A stretch of DNA of 20,692 nt. Source: Didymodactylos carnosus (lineage: Eukaryota; Rotifera; Eurotatoria; Philodinida; Philodinidae). The stretch spans positions 1 through 20,692 of the forward strand of contig CAJNOQ010003309.1 in NCBI GenBank assembly GCA_905250885.1, read 5' to 3'. Positions within the stretch are counted from its first letter, which is position 1; every line of letters begins with the position of its first letter. The translations under genes were made by a program, and so were the position numbers. Below the pieces are notes generated by a model. It saw only the letters and a list, made by a program, of their open reading frames with translations, had not been told where the DNA came from and searched no databases. Positions 7,997 through 16,383 of this stretch are shown in pieces.

Positions 7997-8494
7997 AAAG
8001 AATATCAATATGCATTGATGAAAAAATGTGAAATTCTTGTAGTTACCGTCCACTCACCTGCCTTGTCCAAATATGGAACTAATTTTCCTAATTAGTAATT
8101 ACATTAATGAGTTCAGAAAAGTTTTCAAATCTTTTCAAGATCTTGATACAGAATTTTGAAGATATGTCAGACTCGGATCCGTAGTAAATCTTGATCAAGA
8201 AATTTCATCATGCTATAGATCCATCTTTGCAGATTTTGACTTTCTGCAAGGCATGGATCTATAGCATGCATGCAGTTAAAACAGTTCTTTCAATCCGTGG
8301 ATACCTATAGTCCATAAGTTATAGTCAAGCTGTTAAATTTTTGACTTGTTAATATGAACAAACATTCATATTTATTTATATGACCCTTACTAACAAGGGA
8401 AAAATAGTGACAATCGGGAAAATAGCATATTAATAGATAATCGATAGCGCTCTATCGAATGTACGCCTCAGATTTTCTTCGCTTACACTGTAAA
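7997..8494. other. No gene seen
   Basis: AT-rich sequence containing the hairpin at 8209-8268 and a smaller one, AATATGAA/TTCATATT, near 8350-8371. No exon-like ORF was found. Confidence 0.5.
8209..8268. repeat. Hairpin with 24-bp arms
   Basis: Arm 8209-8232 (starting CATGCTATAGATCCAT) pairs with 8244-8268 apart from a small indel, leaving an 11-base loop. The first 16 bp of the stem are perfect. It could be a miRNA-like or structural hairpin, or a collapsed foldback element. Confidence 0.75.
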
Positions 8495-8695
8495 GTCGGG
8501 AATTATGCATAGAACATGCTCGGCGACTTTCCAAAAGTCCATATATAAAATCCTCACGGATTTTCTAGATGATAGAAAATCGAATTTCCAATAATGTAGA
8601 AAATCGATGTCAATTTTCTATATTGTCGGGAATTATTTATAGAAAATCTTCAGCGAATTTCTGTCTAGAAAATCCTCAAGGATTTTATAAAACTT
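8495..8695. repeat. Tandem repeat, 130-bp period, about 1.5 copies
   Basis: GTCGGGAATTAT begins at 8495 and again at 8625. Each copy continues with a TAGAA..AT(G/C)..C(G/A)GCGA(C/A)TTTC stretch and then a hairpin of the type AAAATCCTCACGGATTTT (first copy) or AAAATCCTCAAGGATTTT (second copy). The second copy is cut off at about 8695. Many GAAAAT words within the unit suggest internal decay. Confidence 0.65.
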
Positions 8696-8908
8696 GAGAA
8701 TCCGCGAAGCCCAGAGATGGGAGAAGGTACAAAAGTGGCCCAAGATCTTTTTAGTTATGGAAAAGTGATACTGACAGATGACTGAGTATGTCCGTTAGTG
8801 TTTTACTTCCTTTCCCTTTTACTACTTTTAGTTATAAAGTGAGAGTGAGGGTAATAGTTCTGATATGCGTGAAACAGAAAAGTAAAGGAGGTAAATGGAG
8901 TAAAAGGT

Positions 8909-9118
8909 ATGCATTTCGAAAGAGTTGGACCTGGTTTTCACTACAATTTAAACGACAAAACCGTCTTGGAAGCAGCACAAGAAACAATTAATGGCGGCTT
9001 GGCTGCAGGTGGGAAAGCATTGACGGTTGTTGGAAGCATATCCACCTTTCTGGCAAGTGGTCCAGGGATATGTTTGTCCTTGTTATTGGGTGCGGTCGTG
9101 TTGGCAGTTATCATGAAA
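8909..9118 (+). CDS. Small membrane protein, first coding exon (model)
   Basis: An open reading frame beginning ATG at 8909 (also open upstream to 8873) encodes 70 residues up to a consensus GTGAGT donor at 9119. Residues 5-30 include GPGFHYNLNDKTVLEAAQE; a glycine/alanine-rich stretch follows (GGLAAGGKALTVVG), then a strong hydrophobic segment at about residues 50-70 (GICLSLLLGAVVLAVIM). Codon use is balanced and GC content is higher than the surroundings, which supports coding. I do not recognise the family. A possible upstream exon starts at ATG 8717 (MGEGTKVAQDLF) but its join is unclear. Spliced in phase 0 to the exon at 10154 the frame reads ALLAKQHFAAVKVV and stops at 10226-10228; other frames are discussed under the later exons. 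A decayed copy of the LNDKTVLEA segment lies at 11667-11706. Confidence 0.5.
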
Positions 9119-10153
9119 GTGAGTTATGGTTTCATGTATTGCTCTTCCCAGATATGTCACTGTATTAGGAAATATAAATGCTATGCTACTCACAAGTCCG
9201 AAGATATACAGCTTGATTCACTTATTTTCAAACAGTTTTGGTCAGTTGACTGTACTTCTGCCAAACATAAGACGTTTTGTATTTTTATATGACTGGATGG
9301 AGCATTCATTTCTCTGTTGAACTGTATATTTTGAATCTGATTTATTCCTCATCTTGGCCGAGTATTTAGTGAACTCTACAAGCCTCCAAAAACGTTTTTT
9401 GCCATAGGATTTTTGATATTTTTCTAGTGCTGATGATAACCCGCTACATATAAATCTTGTTCTTTTTTATATGGGTGGATAGAGCGTTCATTCTCGATCG
9501 AATTATCAAATCTGACTGGTTTAACTGAGAGCTGTTACATAAATTTTACATTATGCGCTGTAAAACCTGTTTGTTCATTTCCATAACGAAAAAGTGCCAG
9601 ATGACTTCAAATTTAAAAATTTAAATTAAATTTTCTCGTCGAATACACGACGATTTCATTCAGTACTTTGTATAAACACTGCTTTGATGCATCTCTTCGA
9701 TCTTTCCATGCCAATCGGATTTAGTGTCAGTTAAATATTCTCCTTGCAGCAAAATGTTACTGTGAAAAAATTGTTTTGAAGGCTTTTAGAATTCACTAAA
9801 TTTTCGGCCCAGATGAGGAATAAATCAGATTCAAAATATACAGCTCGATAGAGAAATGAATGCTCTATCCAACCACGTAAAAATAAAAAACGTCTAATAT
9901 TTGGCAGAAATACAGTCAACTGACAAAAACTGTTTGAAAATGAATGAACCAAGTTGTGAATCATCTAAATGCGAAACTTTCACCAGATGTCGAGAACTGC
10001 TCGATGTCAACTCAGAACATATTCTCGTAACTTGGTACAAACTCATAGACCCATTCTTGACAACTGCTTTGTTAATCATATATAGATGAGATAGAGCAGG
10101 GTCAGTATATACATAAGTAATCAGGACTATGCCCTAATTAATTGTATTCACAG
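9119..10153 (+). other. Probable 1.0-kb intron carrying a foldback
   Basis: It begins GTGAGT and ends TTCACAG, and is much longer than the other introns in this window (55-204 bp). Most of it is occupied by the inverted-repeat element at about 9200-9955, which can explain the length. Short ORFs inside it on both strands (9126-9320, 9731-9964, 9894-10079) share peptide similarity only because the DNA arms are copies of each other. Confidence 0.45.
9200..9955. mobile_element. Foldback element with about 190-bp arms
   Basis: Left arm 9200-9400 and right arm about 9760-9955 are inverted copies at roughly 80-85 percent identity (for example CAGTTGACTGTA, TGGATAGAGCATTCAT and CATCT..GCC shared). 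A third, partial copy in the left-arm orientation is at about 9462-9520 in the loop, and a fourth lies at 20128-20272. This is therefore a dispersed repeat family, here in an inverted pair. No coding capacity or target duplication was identified. Confidence 0.75.
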
Positions 10154-10237
10154 GCCCTTCTGGCCAAGCAACATTTCGCCGCTGTAAAAGTCGTCATATT
10201 TGTGGAAACTGTCGGAACCCTAATGTGACTGTTTTAG
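10154..10237 (+). CDS. Membrane-protein gene, second exon (model)
   Basis: The exon is bounded by TTGTATTCACAG and a GTATAT donor. Two frames compete. Frame 0, continuing phase 0 from 9118, reads ALLAKQHFAAVKVVIFVETV and stops at 10226-10228. Frame +2 reads PSGQATFRRCKSRHICGNC (three cysteines) and splices in phase 1 into the exons at 10442 and 10614 without a stop, but it would need a different donor in the first exon, for example TATG|GTTTCA at 9126. The first choice uses the better donor; the second explains two later introns. Alternative splicing is possible. Confidence 0.4.
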
Positions 10238-10441
10238 GTATATAGTATTAGTGTTTCTGGTATACCACTACTGTTTATAAAAACTGTCGCAAAATGTAAA
10301 AACGTAGCTAGCGACGATTCGACCGTCGAGCAGCCCATAGATTCCCTTGGAGTCCCAAAGTTCTGAAGTTTGCTTATTTCCCCTTGGTTATTACATATCA
10401 TTTTCATCCATTCATGTGGAAACAATGTTTTCTACCAACAG

Positions 10442-10552
10442 GAATCACCGTAGAGGTCGCTCATACTCATTTTCGGATTCCTCATACTCGACTACCTACT
10501 CCATATCATTATCAGCCAGTCAACTTTTGCTCTACTAGTTTGTTTGTCGCTA
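10442..10552 (+). CDS. Membrane-protein gene, third exon (model)
   Basis: The acceptor is TTTCTACCAACAG and the donor GCTA|GTATCC; the following intron (10553-10613, 61 bp) ends in the strong tract CTCTTTCTTTTACAG. In the phase that continues from PSGQ it reads GITVEVAHTHFRIPHT, then PTPYHYQPVNFCSTS. A second frame, NHRRGRSYSFSDSSYSTT, is also open for 30 codons but ends before the donor. Without transcripts the coding frame is uncertain. Confidence 0.35.
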
Positions 10553-10613
10553 GTATCCAGTCTGTGGACATACAAACAGACATTTTAACTCGATAAGACT
10601 CTTTCTTTTACAG

Positions 10614-10711
10614 TCAAGGGAATAATCTTAATTGGCGTCATTTATTCTAGTCCAATAAAACTTTTTGTTATAATACTTTATGTAATACTTGTTGTGGATT
10701 GCTTGATATGA
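10614..10711 (+). CDS. Membrane-protein gene, last exon (model)
   Basis: Joined in phase 1 to the exon at 10442, it reads IKGIILIGVIYSSPIKLFVI and on to a TGA at 10709-10711. This gives a hydrophobic C-terminus able to form one or two membrane segments. An AATAAA at 10654 lies inside the exon. If the shorter reading of the second exon is right, this is 3' untranslated sequence. Confidence 0.3.
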
Positions 10712-10904
10712 AAAGTGGTCTGTGTTCAGATACCTGTCGTTTGAATGGTAAAGTCAGAATGGTGATGCACCACTTAGAGATTATGCAAAGAACAAAATAT
10801 TGTTAAACATTTATTTTGGTAAAAAAAGAACCGACTTCCGAATTTTTTGTTTGGTCAGTTGATTGACGATTTACTACATCTTAAAACAGTCGGTATTACT
10901 ATAA

Positions 10905-11180
10905 TCAACAGCAAAACGAAAAAAATTGTTTAGTGTTAGACTTCAAGGTGATAAAAATGATTTACCGTGCAGATCAGTGAAGTGGAAGATTACTCAGTTT
11001 ATTGGTTATGATTATTGTAGCAACTGCTTAATTCATGGTAAAATTAGAAACACCAATCTTGTTTATTATCCCTTTCCAGTTAATGATCCACTGCGTACAC
11101 ATGATATGTTTTTAAAAGCAGCAAAATTATCGGAGTCGCGTGCTCATCCTGGACAAATCGCCATTGTAGTAGATGAATAG
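10905..11180 (+). pseudogene. Transposase-like fragment (Tnp2/CACTA-type, tentative)
   Basis: The frame is open from just after a TAA at 10902-10904 to a TAG at 11178-11180, with no ATG near its start, so it is a fragment. It encodes NDLPCR, then ITQFIGYDYCSNCLIHG, then VYYPFPVNDPLRTHD and FLKAAKLSE. This order (D-L-P-A/C-R, G-Y-x-x-C-x-x-C-x-x-x-G, Y-P-F, R-T-H) resembles the conserved block of Tnp2-type CACTA-like transposases of invertebrates. The assignment is from memory of that pattern and not from a search. No neighbouring exons continuing the protein were found. It is probably a dead copy. Confidence 0.5.
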
Positions 11181-11655
11181 AAAATTATTGACGAAGCGCG
11201 TACCGAATTTTCTAATGAACATTCCAAAACTGCCATTTTTTTGTAATAGTCATTGAAATAAAAATCAATTTTTTATTATAAAGTTATTATATTGCTGGAA
11301 ATTTTACGTGCACTTTTTAGCTGAGTTTACGAGCTATTCAGATATCAGGTCGACATTTCAGTTTTAATAAACTTTCCCATCAAAACCTTGAAACTACTCT
11401 CTTAAGAGATACTTTTTGGTTTCGCGTCTACCGACATTAAACTGGAGTTTTCTTGGTGAGTTCTAGTCCCATGAAAATTAGACTAGTGCCAAAAGATAGG
11501 CAACTGAAACCATAAGCTTTTGGTAAAAGTTTTCTTAAACACCACTAGTTAAAACAGAGCAGTATAATCTTTTGATAAAAAAGTGATTTTTATACAAATA
11601 TCCACCCGCATTTTCACTTTACTTCTTGTATAACTTCAGCAAGGCAAGTCCATTT
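11181..11655. other. No gene seen
   Basis: AT-rich sequence without exon-like frames or clear repeats. Confidence 0.4.
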
Positions 11656-11666
11656 GAGATTAAACT

Positions 11667-11706
11667 TATGCAACTATTTAAATGATAGAACTGTGTTAGA
11701 AGCACA
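11667..11706 (+). pseudogene. Decayed copy of the exon at 8909-9118
   Basis: This stretch reads YLNDRTVLEA in one frame and stops soon after (TAG at 11711). It matches NLNDKTVLEA of the membrane-protein exon at both protein and DNA level (AACTATTTAAATGATAGAAC against AATTTAAACGACAAAACC). Upstream and downstream similarity is lost. It looks like a remnant of a duplicated gene of the same family. Confidence 0.45.
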
Positions 11707-11764
11707 TTTATAGCAATTTGTCAGCCAAGCTTATTAGCGTTGAAAGTGCAAGAGACCGTAAACA

Positions 11765-11894
11765 CCTGAAAAAGGCCTGATCGGATCCAGACCTCTACTG
11801 TTTGTTCTTAGACTGGGGCGGGCTGGGCGCGCGTCTCAAGTTTGCTTTACCGGACCTGGCCGGACCAGAAATTTTCGGATCGTGCCGATCTCTG
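11765..11894. mobile_element. GC-rich hAT-like end fragment
   Basis: A local GC-rich patch (GGGGCGGGCTGGGCGCGCG near 11815, ACCTGGCCGGACC near 11855) ends in a sequence that on the minus strand starts CAGAGATCGGCACGATCCG. CAGAGnTCGGC is typical of hAT termini. The opposite terminus and an 8-bp duplication (candidate ATGCACTA at 11895-11902) were not found. It is therefore a solo end or a decayed element. Confidence 0.4.
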
Positions 11895-11902
11895 ATGCAC
11901 TA

Positions 11903-12701
11903 CTGTACAATCTACAGGAAAAGTGAATCTCACAAGCAAAATATTTTGCGGTAAGAAAATTCGGATAAAGTACTGAACTTAAAGCATACTGCTTCTCAGC
12001 TCGTGGCAGAAAAGAAAATTGAATTCACAGCATGATATGTATGCGAAGATGTTATAACATTACAAAATCTTTTCTTTCACATGAGCAAGGAAAATTGATG
12101 CCGATTTTAAAACTGAAAGGATCTAATTTTTTTCACTTTATGTCTCTTCGATATTTTCCTTCAAAAAATATCTTAAGGGGACCTCCTCTATTAGGAATTC
12201 GATTTTTTCTTCAAAATCTTCGAAACTAAAGTAAGCAAGCATATGGGTGACTAAATTGTTATCTTTAACAATCTATCGCAGTTTGCCAAAAAATTCAATG
12301 TTTTTGTAGGTTTTTGTAAAAAGACTTCTGGAAACCGTAAAAACCATCTTTTTCTAAACTTGAAATTTCAATTCAAAATTTTAAGGTTGTCCGTTTTAAC
12401 AGACATGGAGCTAAGTTGAGCAGAGTATTCTTATAAAAATGAGATGGCTCGCAGATCCGTACTACTTTGCCTTGCAAAGTTATAGTAGTTTTGCTAAAGG
12501 TGCTGAATTATAATTAATGAAATGATGACACCTTTGCTTAGAATACGGTTTTGGCGAAACAAAATTGCTACTCCTCCTAGACCATTCATCATAAAACCTT
12601 CATTTTCTTTTATTTTGAACCTAGGACATTGTTATCCGTCCGTTCTACTTTCCTTTGGAATGAGAGATTCTCCCGGGTTCAATTGTCTGGTATTCAATCT
12701 T
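11903..12701. other. No gene seen
   Basis: Two short plus-strand ORFs (12032-12229, 12522-12758) have no family features; the second runs into the MITE at 12710. A 7-bp hairpin, ACTTTGCCTTGCAAAGT, lies near 12465. Confidence 0.5.
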
Positions 12702-12937
12702 ACCTTAATCAGGATCGTAGCCAGGGATAGGCGAACAGGGCACGTGCCCACCTCTTGAGATTTTACTTCAATATATAATATATCTTAAACTTATAGGTGA
12801 TAAACGCCGTGTGGAGATAAAACGCAAGAAAAAGTGCTCGGCCTAGCTTTAACATGGAAATTCAGACTAGTAAAGATGGAACTTTTTTGTAGATGCCCAT
12901 CTCTTACCAGATTTCTGGCTACGGCCCTGACCTTAAT
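12702..12937. mobile_element. hAT-type MITE with 8-bp TSD
   Basis: The element proper is 12710-12929 (220 bp). Terminal inverted repeats read inward are CAGGATCGTAGCCAG and CAGGGCCGTAGCCAG (13 of 15 identical). A perfect 8-bp duplication, ACCTTAAT, flanks it at 12702-12709 and 12930-12937. Eight-base duplications and CAGGG ends are diagnostic of the hAT superfamily, and CAGGGCCGTAGCCAG-type ends are widespread in invertebrate genomes. There is no coding capacity. The intact duplication points to a fairly recent insertion. Confidence 0.9.
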
Positions 12938-13868
12938 CACTAAATCGATGATAACACTTTATATAGAGTATAGATGTTTAACAAAATGGTAACAGTACGT
13001 AAATGAGATAGAAAATACAATAGAACTTATAGCAACAAAACTCGTAGAACATCGTTGCAACAAAACTTGATACGGTCTAAGGTTTCGATTCCGAATTTTT
13101 AGAATAAGCTAGCTGGACAGTATGCCTTAGTCATTGTAAGCTTCATCGAACTCGGGTGTAAGATAAAAAAAATTTTCTTGGGACGACCCCCTTAACCACT
13201 TGTCTGTATTGCAGTAAAATTTTCGGATTTTGGTTTGTAAAAGTATATGAACGGATGAAATATGCAATAAACAGTAAAAATATAATTTAAATTAAAATTT
13301 AATTAAAAGAATCGCTTTACTGATGTATAATTGTTTGTGTAAGTCTATTTTCCTCCGAGCAGTTCGTTTACTCTTAAAAGCCGTATACAATTTTAAAAAA
13401 AGGAGAATGAATTCTTTCCTTTTCTTTTACCTTTCGATAAAGAATGATCGACAAATATAATTTTATTTCGAATTTAACATCTTTTTTAAAAATAATAATA
13501 TGAGACATAAACTATACATGTGACATTTTATGGTAACTATATCCATTTTAATGATAGATATCGAATATGTCGATGTGTTTTCATGCCCATTTATATGAAA
13601 GATTTTGTTAGAGAGATGCTATTATGTGCATCTTGATGTTCATGTTTAGTTGTGTGTATGCATTAGAGATGCAATACCTTCGCAAGCTCTCGTTATGCAG
13701 GTAGAGTATGATGCAGAGCTTTAGTGAATGTGAGTTATTTTGTTAAGTTGGCAATCCGTCAAATTGAAAGACGTTTCATTGTTTCGCTGATGGACACGTC
13801 AGAAAACCGACTTTCAGAGAGTTGAACTTCAAAGATCACTTTGGTGTGAGTAAGTAACTACGGCCATA
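12938..13868. other. No gene seen
   Basis: AT-rich with no exon-like frame. The last 100 bp (about 13770-13868) are less AT-rich and may be the 5' untranslated region or promoter of the exon at 13869. Confidence 0.4.
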
Positions 13869-13963
13869 ATGATGGCGAATATGACTACTATGGCAAGTTT
13901 GGTCATACTTGTCTTTATAATTGCCATACTGGCCATCACAAGTACTACAGTGGCCACTGTAGG
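13869..13963 (+). CDS. Candidate signal-peptide exon or micropeptide
   Basis: Two adjacent ATGs open a frame reading MMANMTTMASLVILVF, then IIAILAITSTTVATV. This is a classic signal peptide or single membrane helix. The frame meets a strong donor, AGG|GTAAGAG, at 13964 in phase 2; without splicing it stops at TAA 13965-13967, giving 32 residues. The segment is GC-richer than its flanks. No downstream exon could be joined with confidence, and the next 350 bp hold nothing exon-like before the foldback at 14314. It is either the first exon of a secreted-protein gene broken by that insertion, or chance. Confidence 0.4.
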
Positions 13964-14313
13964 GTAAGAGAGCCCCGCACATCAAGGTGAATTTTATGCT
14001 CTCTGGAATATACAATGGTCAACAAAATTGATCATACACTCCTCATGTTAACTTATGATTGATATTTCTCCGAAATGAAATCACCTGTAAAGTTCGGAGT
14101 TTTGCTAAAATGTTGCAAATTTATTGTAATTTATTTGCTTGAAATAGAAAGTGCTCATGTCATATAGTCATTGTGATAGATCAGGAAGAGTGAGATGGAC
14201 GACTTTCTCTGTTCAATAAAATTAATCATACAGTTCGATTTTTTAACTTTTTACATAGTAGACTTTAGTTTTAATATGACAAAACGAGCGTATTTTGTGC
14301 AGTTTTTCGTGCT
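13964..14313. other. No gene seen
   Basis: AT-rich. Two loosely similar stretches occur at about 14015-14060 and 14205-14250 (GTCAACAAAATTGATCATACA against TTCAATAAAATTAATCATACA), a possible diverged tandem duplication of about 195 bp period. Confidence 0.35.
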
Positions 14314-15124
14314 CTTTTGACTCATATGTAGTGCAGAATTTTAAATGAGAGAGTGGAGAAAAAGGAAACGAAATACAAACAGTCATTTTTTTCTATTCTT
14401 TCGATATTTTGTAATGCTTCGTGTAAAAAATTCATATTTTTCTCAGAAAAGACTTTTTTGTTTTTCGAATCGTCCTCCTTGAATTCTTTACACAAAACTC
14501 CAAAGGCGCTTAAGTTTATTAACCTTGAAAATCATCAGGTCGCATGATTGACGCATTGTATGTCGCTAGTTTATCGGAATGTGTCAAATTAGGCAATGTA
14601 GCGCCTGTTAAAGGATAGAAACTAGCACTTATATCTCACAAGACTAAGTATGAACTCTTAGAAATTCCCAGATCCCAGGTGTATGAAAAACGAAATATCT
14701 ATGCACTTCTAACTCAATTAAAATTATGAACTTTCGAAGATTTTGCGGTTCTGCGGCACGAGAGTGGCTAACTTTCGCAGTGTATAGATGGTTTATGTAC
14801 TATCCACTTACAACGTGCTTGATTTTAAGACAAAAGGAGTATTAAAAAAGATTAAAAAACATTTTTCAAGCCTAGTAAGAGTTGCTACGCTTTAATCCGT
14901 TCAATTGTTGTTATCTCTAGCAATTCCTATAAAGTCATTTGCTAAACGTATTTTTCATGATTGGCGACCTGATGAAAACATTTCACTATGAAAATATGAA
15001 TTTTTTACACGAAGCATTACAAAATATCGAAAGAATAGAAAAAAATGACTGTTTTCTATTTGTGTTATGTTTCCTTTTTCTCCACTCTCTCGTTTAAAAT
15101 TCTACACTACATATGAGTCAAAAG
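14314..15124. mobile_element. 811-bp foldback element
   Basis: Outer arms 14314-14440 and 14991-15124 are inverted copies at over 90 percent identity apart from a 7-bp indel, beginning CTTTTGACTCATATGTAGTG. A second short inverted match lies farther in: CATCAGGTCGC near 14534 against GCGACCTGATG near 14964. The loop (about 550 bp) has no gene. A plus-strand ORF of 64 codons over the left arm (14353-14547) is a translation of repeat DNA. No clear target duplication was found. Confidence 0.85.
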
Positions 15125-15931
15125 ATTTTTCTCACAATTCATTAAAAATGTGTCAGAATCATTTTTCATTTGTAATTTTTAATAAAAACATGATGATGAC
15201 AACCGAATCTCGATTTGTGTTGTAATATCGAAGGTTTTCCAGTTGGTAGAATACGAAAAATATTCTAGAAGAGAATAAATTACTGACGAGGAAATCTTCT
15301 AACGTGATTAGAAACTTTTCTAACTAAAGGTAGTATATTTAGGATAAATCTTGACGCTGATCAATTGGAAATGGTACAGCCCAAAGTCGTGAACAAGATA
15401 TATGTAAGCGTTAAAGAGCTGGCGAAACTAAATGTTAGATGTCGTACGTATAAACGATTTCTTTTCTATCGATCTTTGATACCACTTTTCTCACCAATGG
15501 GGTACAGTACTCTTTTGCAGTATTATATCTTTACCTCTTGAAACAGCCCCCACGTCGACTTGTTTATTGTCAACTGACACTGTTGAAATTTTGGTGACCA
15601 ATGTTGACTAAGGAAATATCTATATATAGTCTTTGAGTATATAAAGACAAACATTTATGTTCGCAGTCTCTACCATTTCATATATAGTAATTTTAATTAG
15701 TACTATTTTCAATAAAATTCCGGCCTGCGCAATTGTTTTTCTAACAGATACAATGTTAATATTTCTGTTTGCAATAATCAAGGTGGTATCGAGCCAGAGC
15801 ATTAATAGATATTTCTCTACGTATTTTCTCTACGTAATTCTACGTATGTTACACTCAAGCACTCATTATTCCCATCGGTATTAGTGGGTTCTTTCATAGT
15901 TGGTTAGTACCTAACGCAAGCTGAAAAATAA
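15125..15931. other. No confident gene
   Basis: Mostly AT-rich. A hydrophobic plus-strand ORF (15657-15884, with overlapping minus-strand ORF 15620-15802) could be a membrane exon but lacks family features. TACGTA occurs three times in 15818-15846. Confidence 0.4.
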
Positions 15932-16029
15932 ATGAATTTTACAATAAATTTTGTTCAAGGTGTTTCACTATTAATATGTTATGTAGCATTTGTCTGTAAG
16001 ATAAAAACATTCTACTCATCAACACGAAG
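15932..16029 (+). CDS. Small protein, exon 1 (model)
   Basis: ATG at 15932 opens 32 codons to a good donor, CGAAG|GTATGC, at 16030 (phase 2). It encodes a hydrophobic segment, FVQGVSLLICYVAFVC, followed by a basic stretch (KIKTFYSSTR). The ATG context is weak and a stop lies directly upstream in frame. The 99-bp intron (16030-16128) ends in TATTCTAATTTTAG. Joined to the exon at 16129 it gives a 64-residue protein with one N-terminal membrane helix or signal anchor. The family is unknown. Confidence 0.4.
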
Positions 16030-16128
16030 GTATGCTAGCATAAAAATCACAAAAACATTGAACAATATCAGTCTGGTAGGTTTGATAGTAGCTTGTTTGT
16101 CAAAGAAATGTTAATATTCTAATTTTAG

Positions 16129-16225
16129 CTACAAAGCATGTCGACAAAGTACCGAAGAATTCAATATCATGATTCAACAACTGGAAGCATCTTGTTCCCA
16201 TCATCTGATTATCGATAGATATTAG
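16129..16225 (+). CDS. Small protein, exon 2 (model)
   Basis: Continuing from 16029 in phase 2 the frame reads SYKACRQSTEEFNIMIQQLE, then ASCSHHLIIDRY and a TAG at 16223-16225. A competing frame in the same stretch starts at its own ATG (16138) and reads MSTKYRRIQYHDSTTGSIL to a TAG at 16216. That looks equally protein-like and could be the start of a different gene broken by the stop. Comparison with related genomes would decide. Confidence 0.4.
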
Positions 16226-16383
16226 TAAAGCTCATAATCTTCTCTTCTTGTTAATCTGTGATCTCTCAGTGGGATATATGATCTATATATGTAATACAAC
16301 AGTCTACCAAAGCAGAAATTTTCATCATAATCATTCATTCAGACGCATGTAATTGCAACAATAGGACACTACTTGAACTAACA

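Noticed and set aside
9126..10079. ORFs on both strands sharing peptides such as SVDC.SAK and LPNIRRF
   Set aside because: The similarity is explained by the inverted DNA arms of the foldback; the matches appear in more than one frame.
14353..14547. Plus-strand ORF of 64 codons
   Set aside because: It lies over the left arm and loop of the foldback at 14314-15124 and has a low-complexity Phe/Ser/Lys composition.
14525..14975. CCTGATGA words in the foldback at 14314-15124, considered as further hammerhead cores
   Set aside because: No stem II with GAAA at the right distance follows either copy.
15657..15884. Hydrophobic ORF resembling a multi-pass membrane exon
   Set aside because: AT-rich DNA often translates to Ile/Phe/Leu-rich peptides; no receptor motif is seen and its possible donors do not fit the phase of the exon at 15932.
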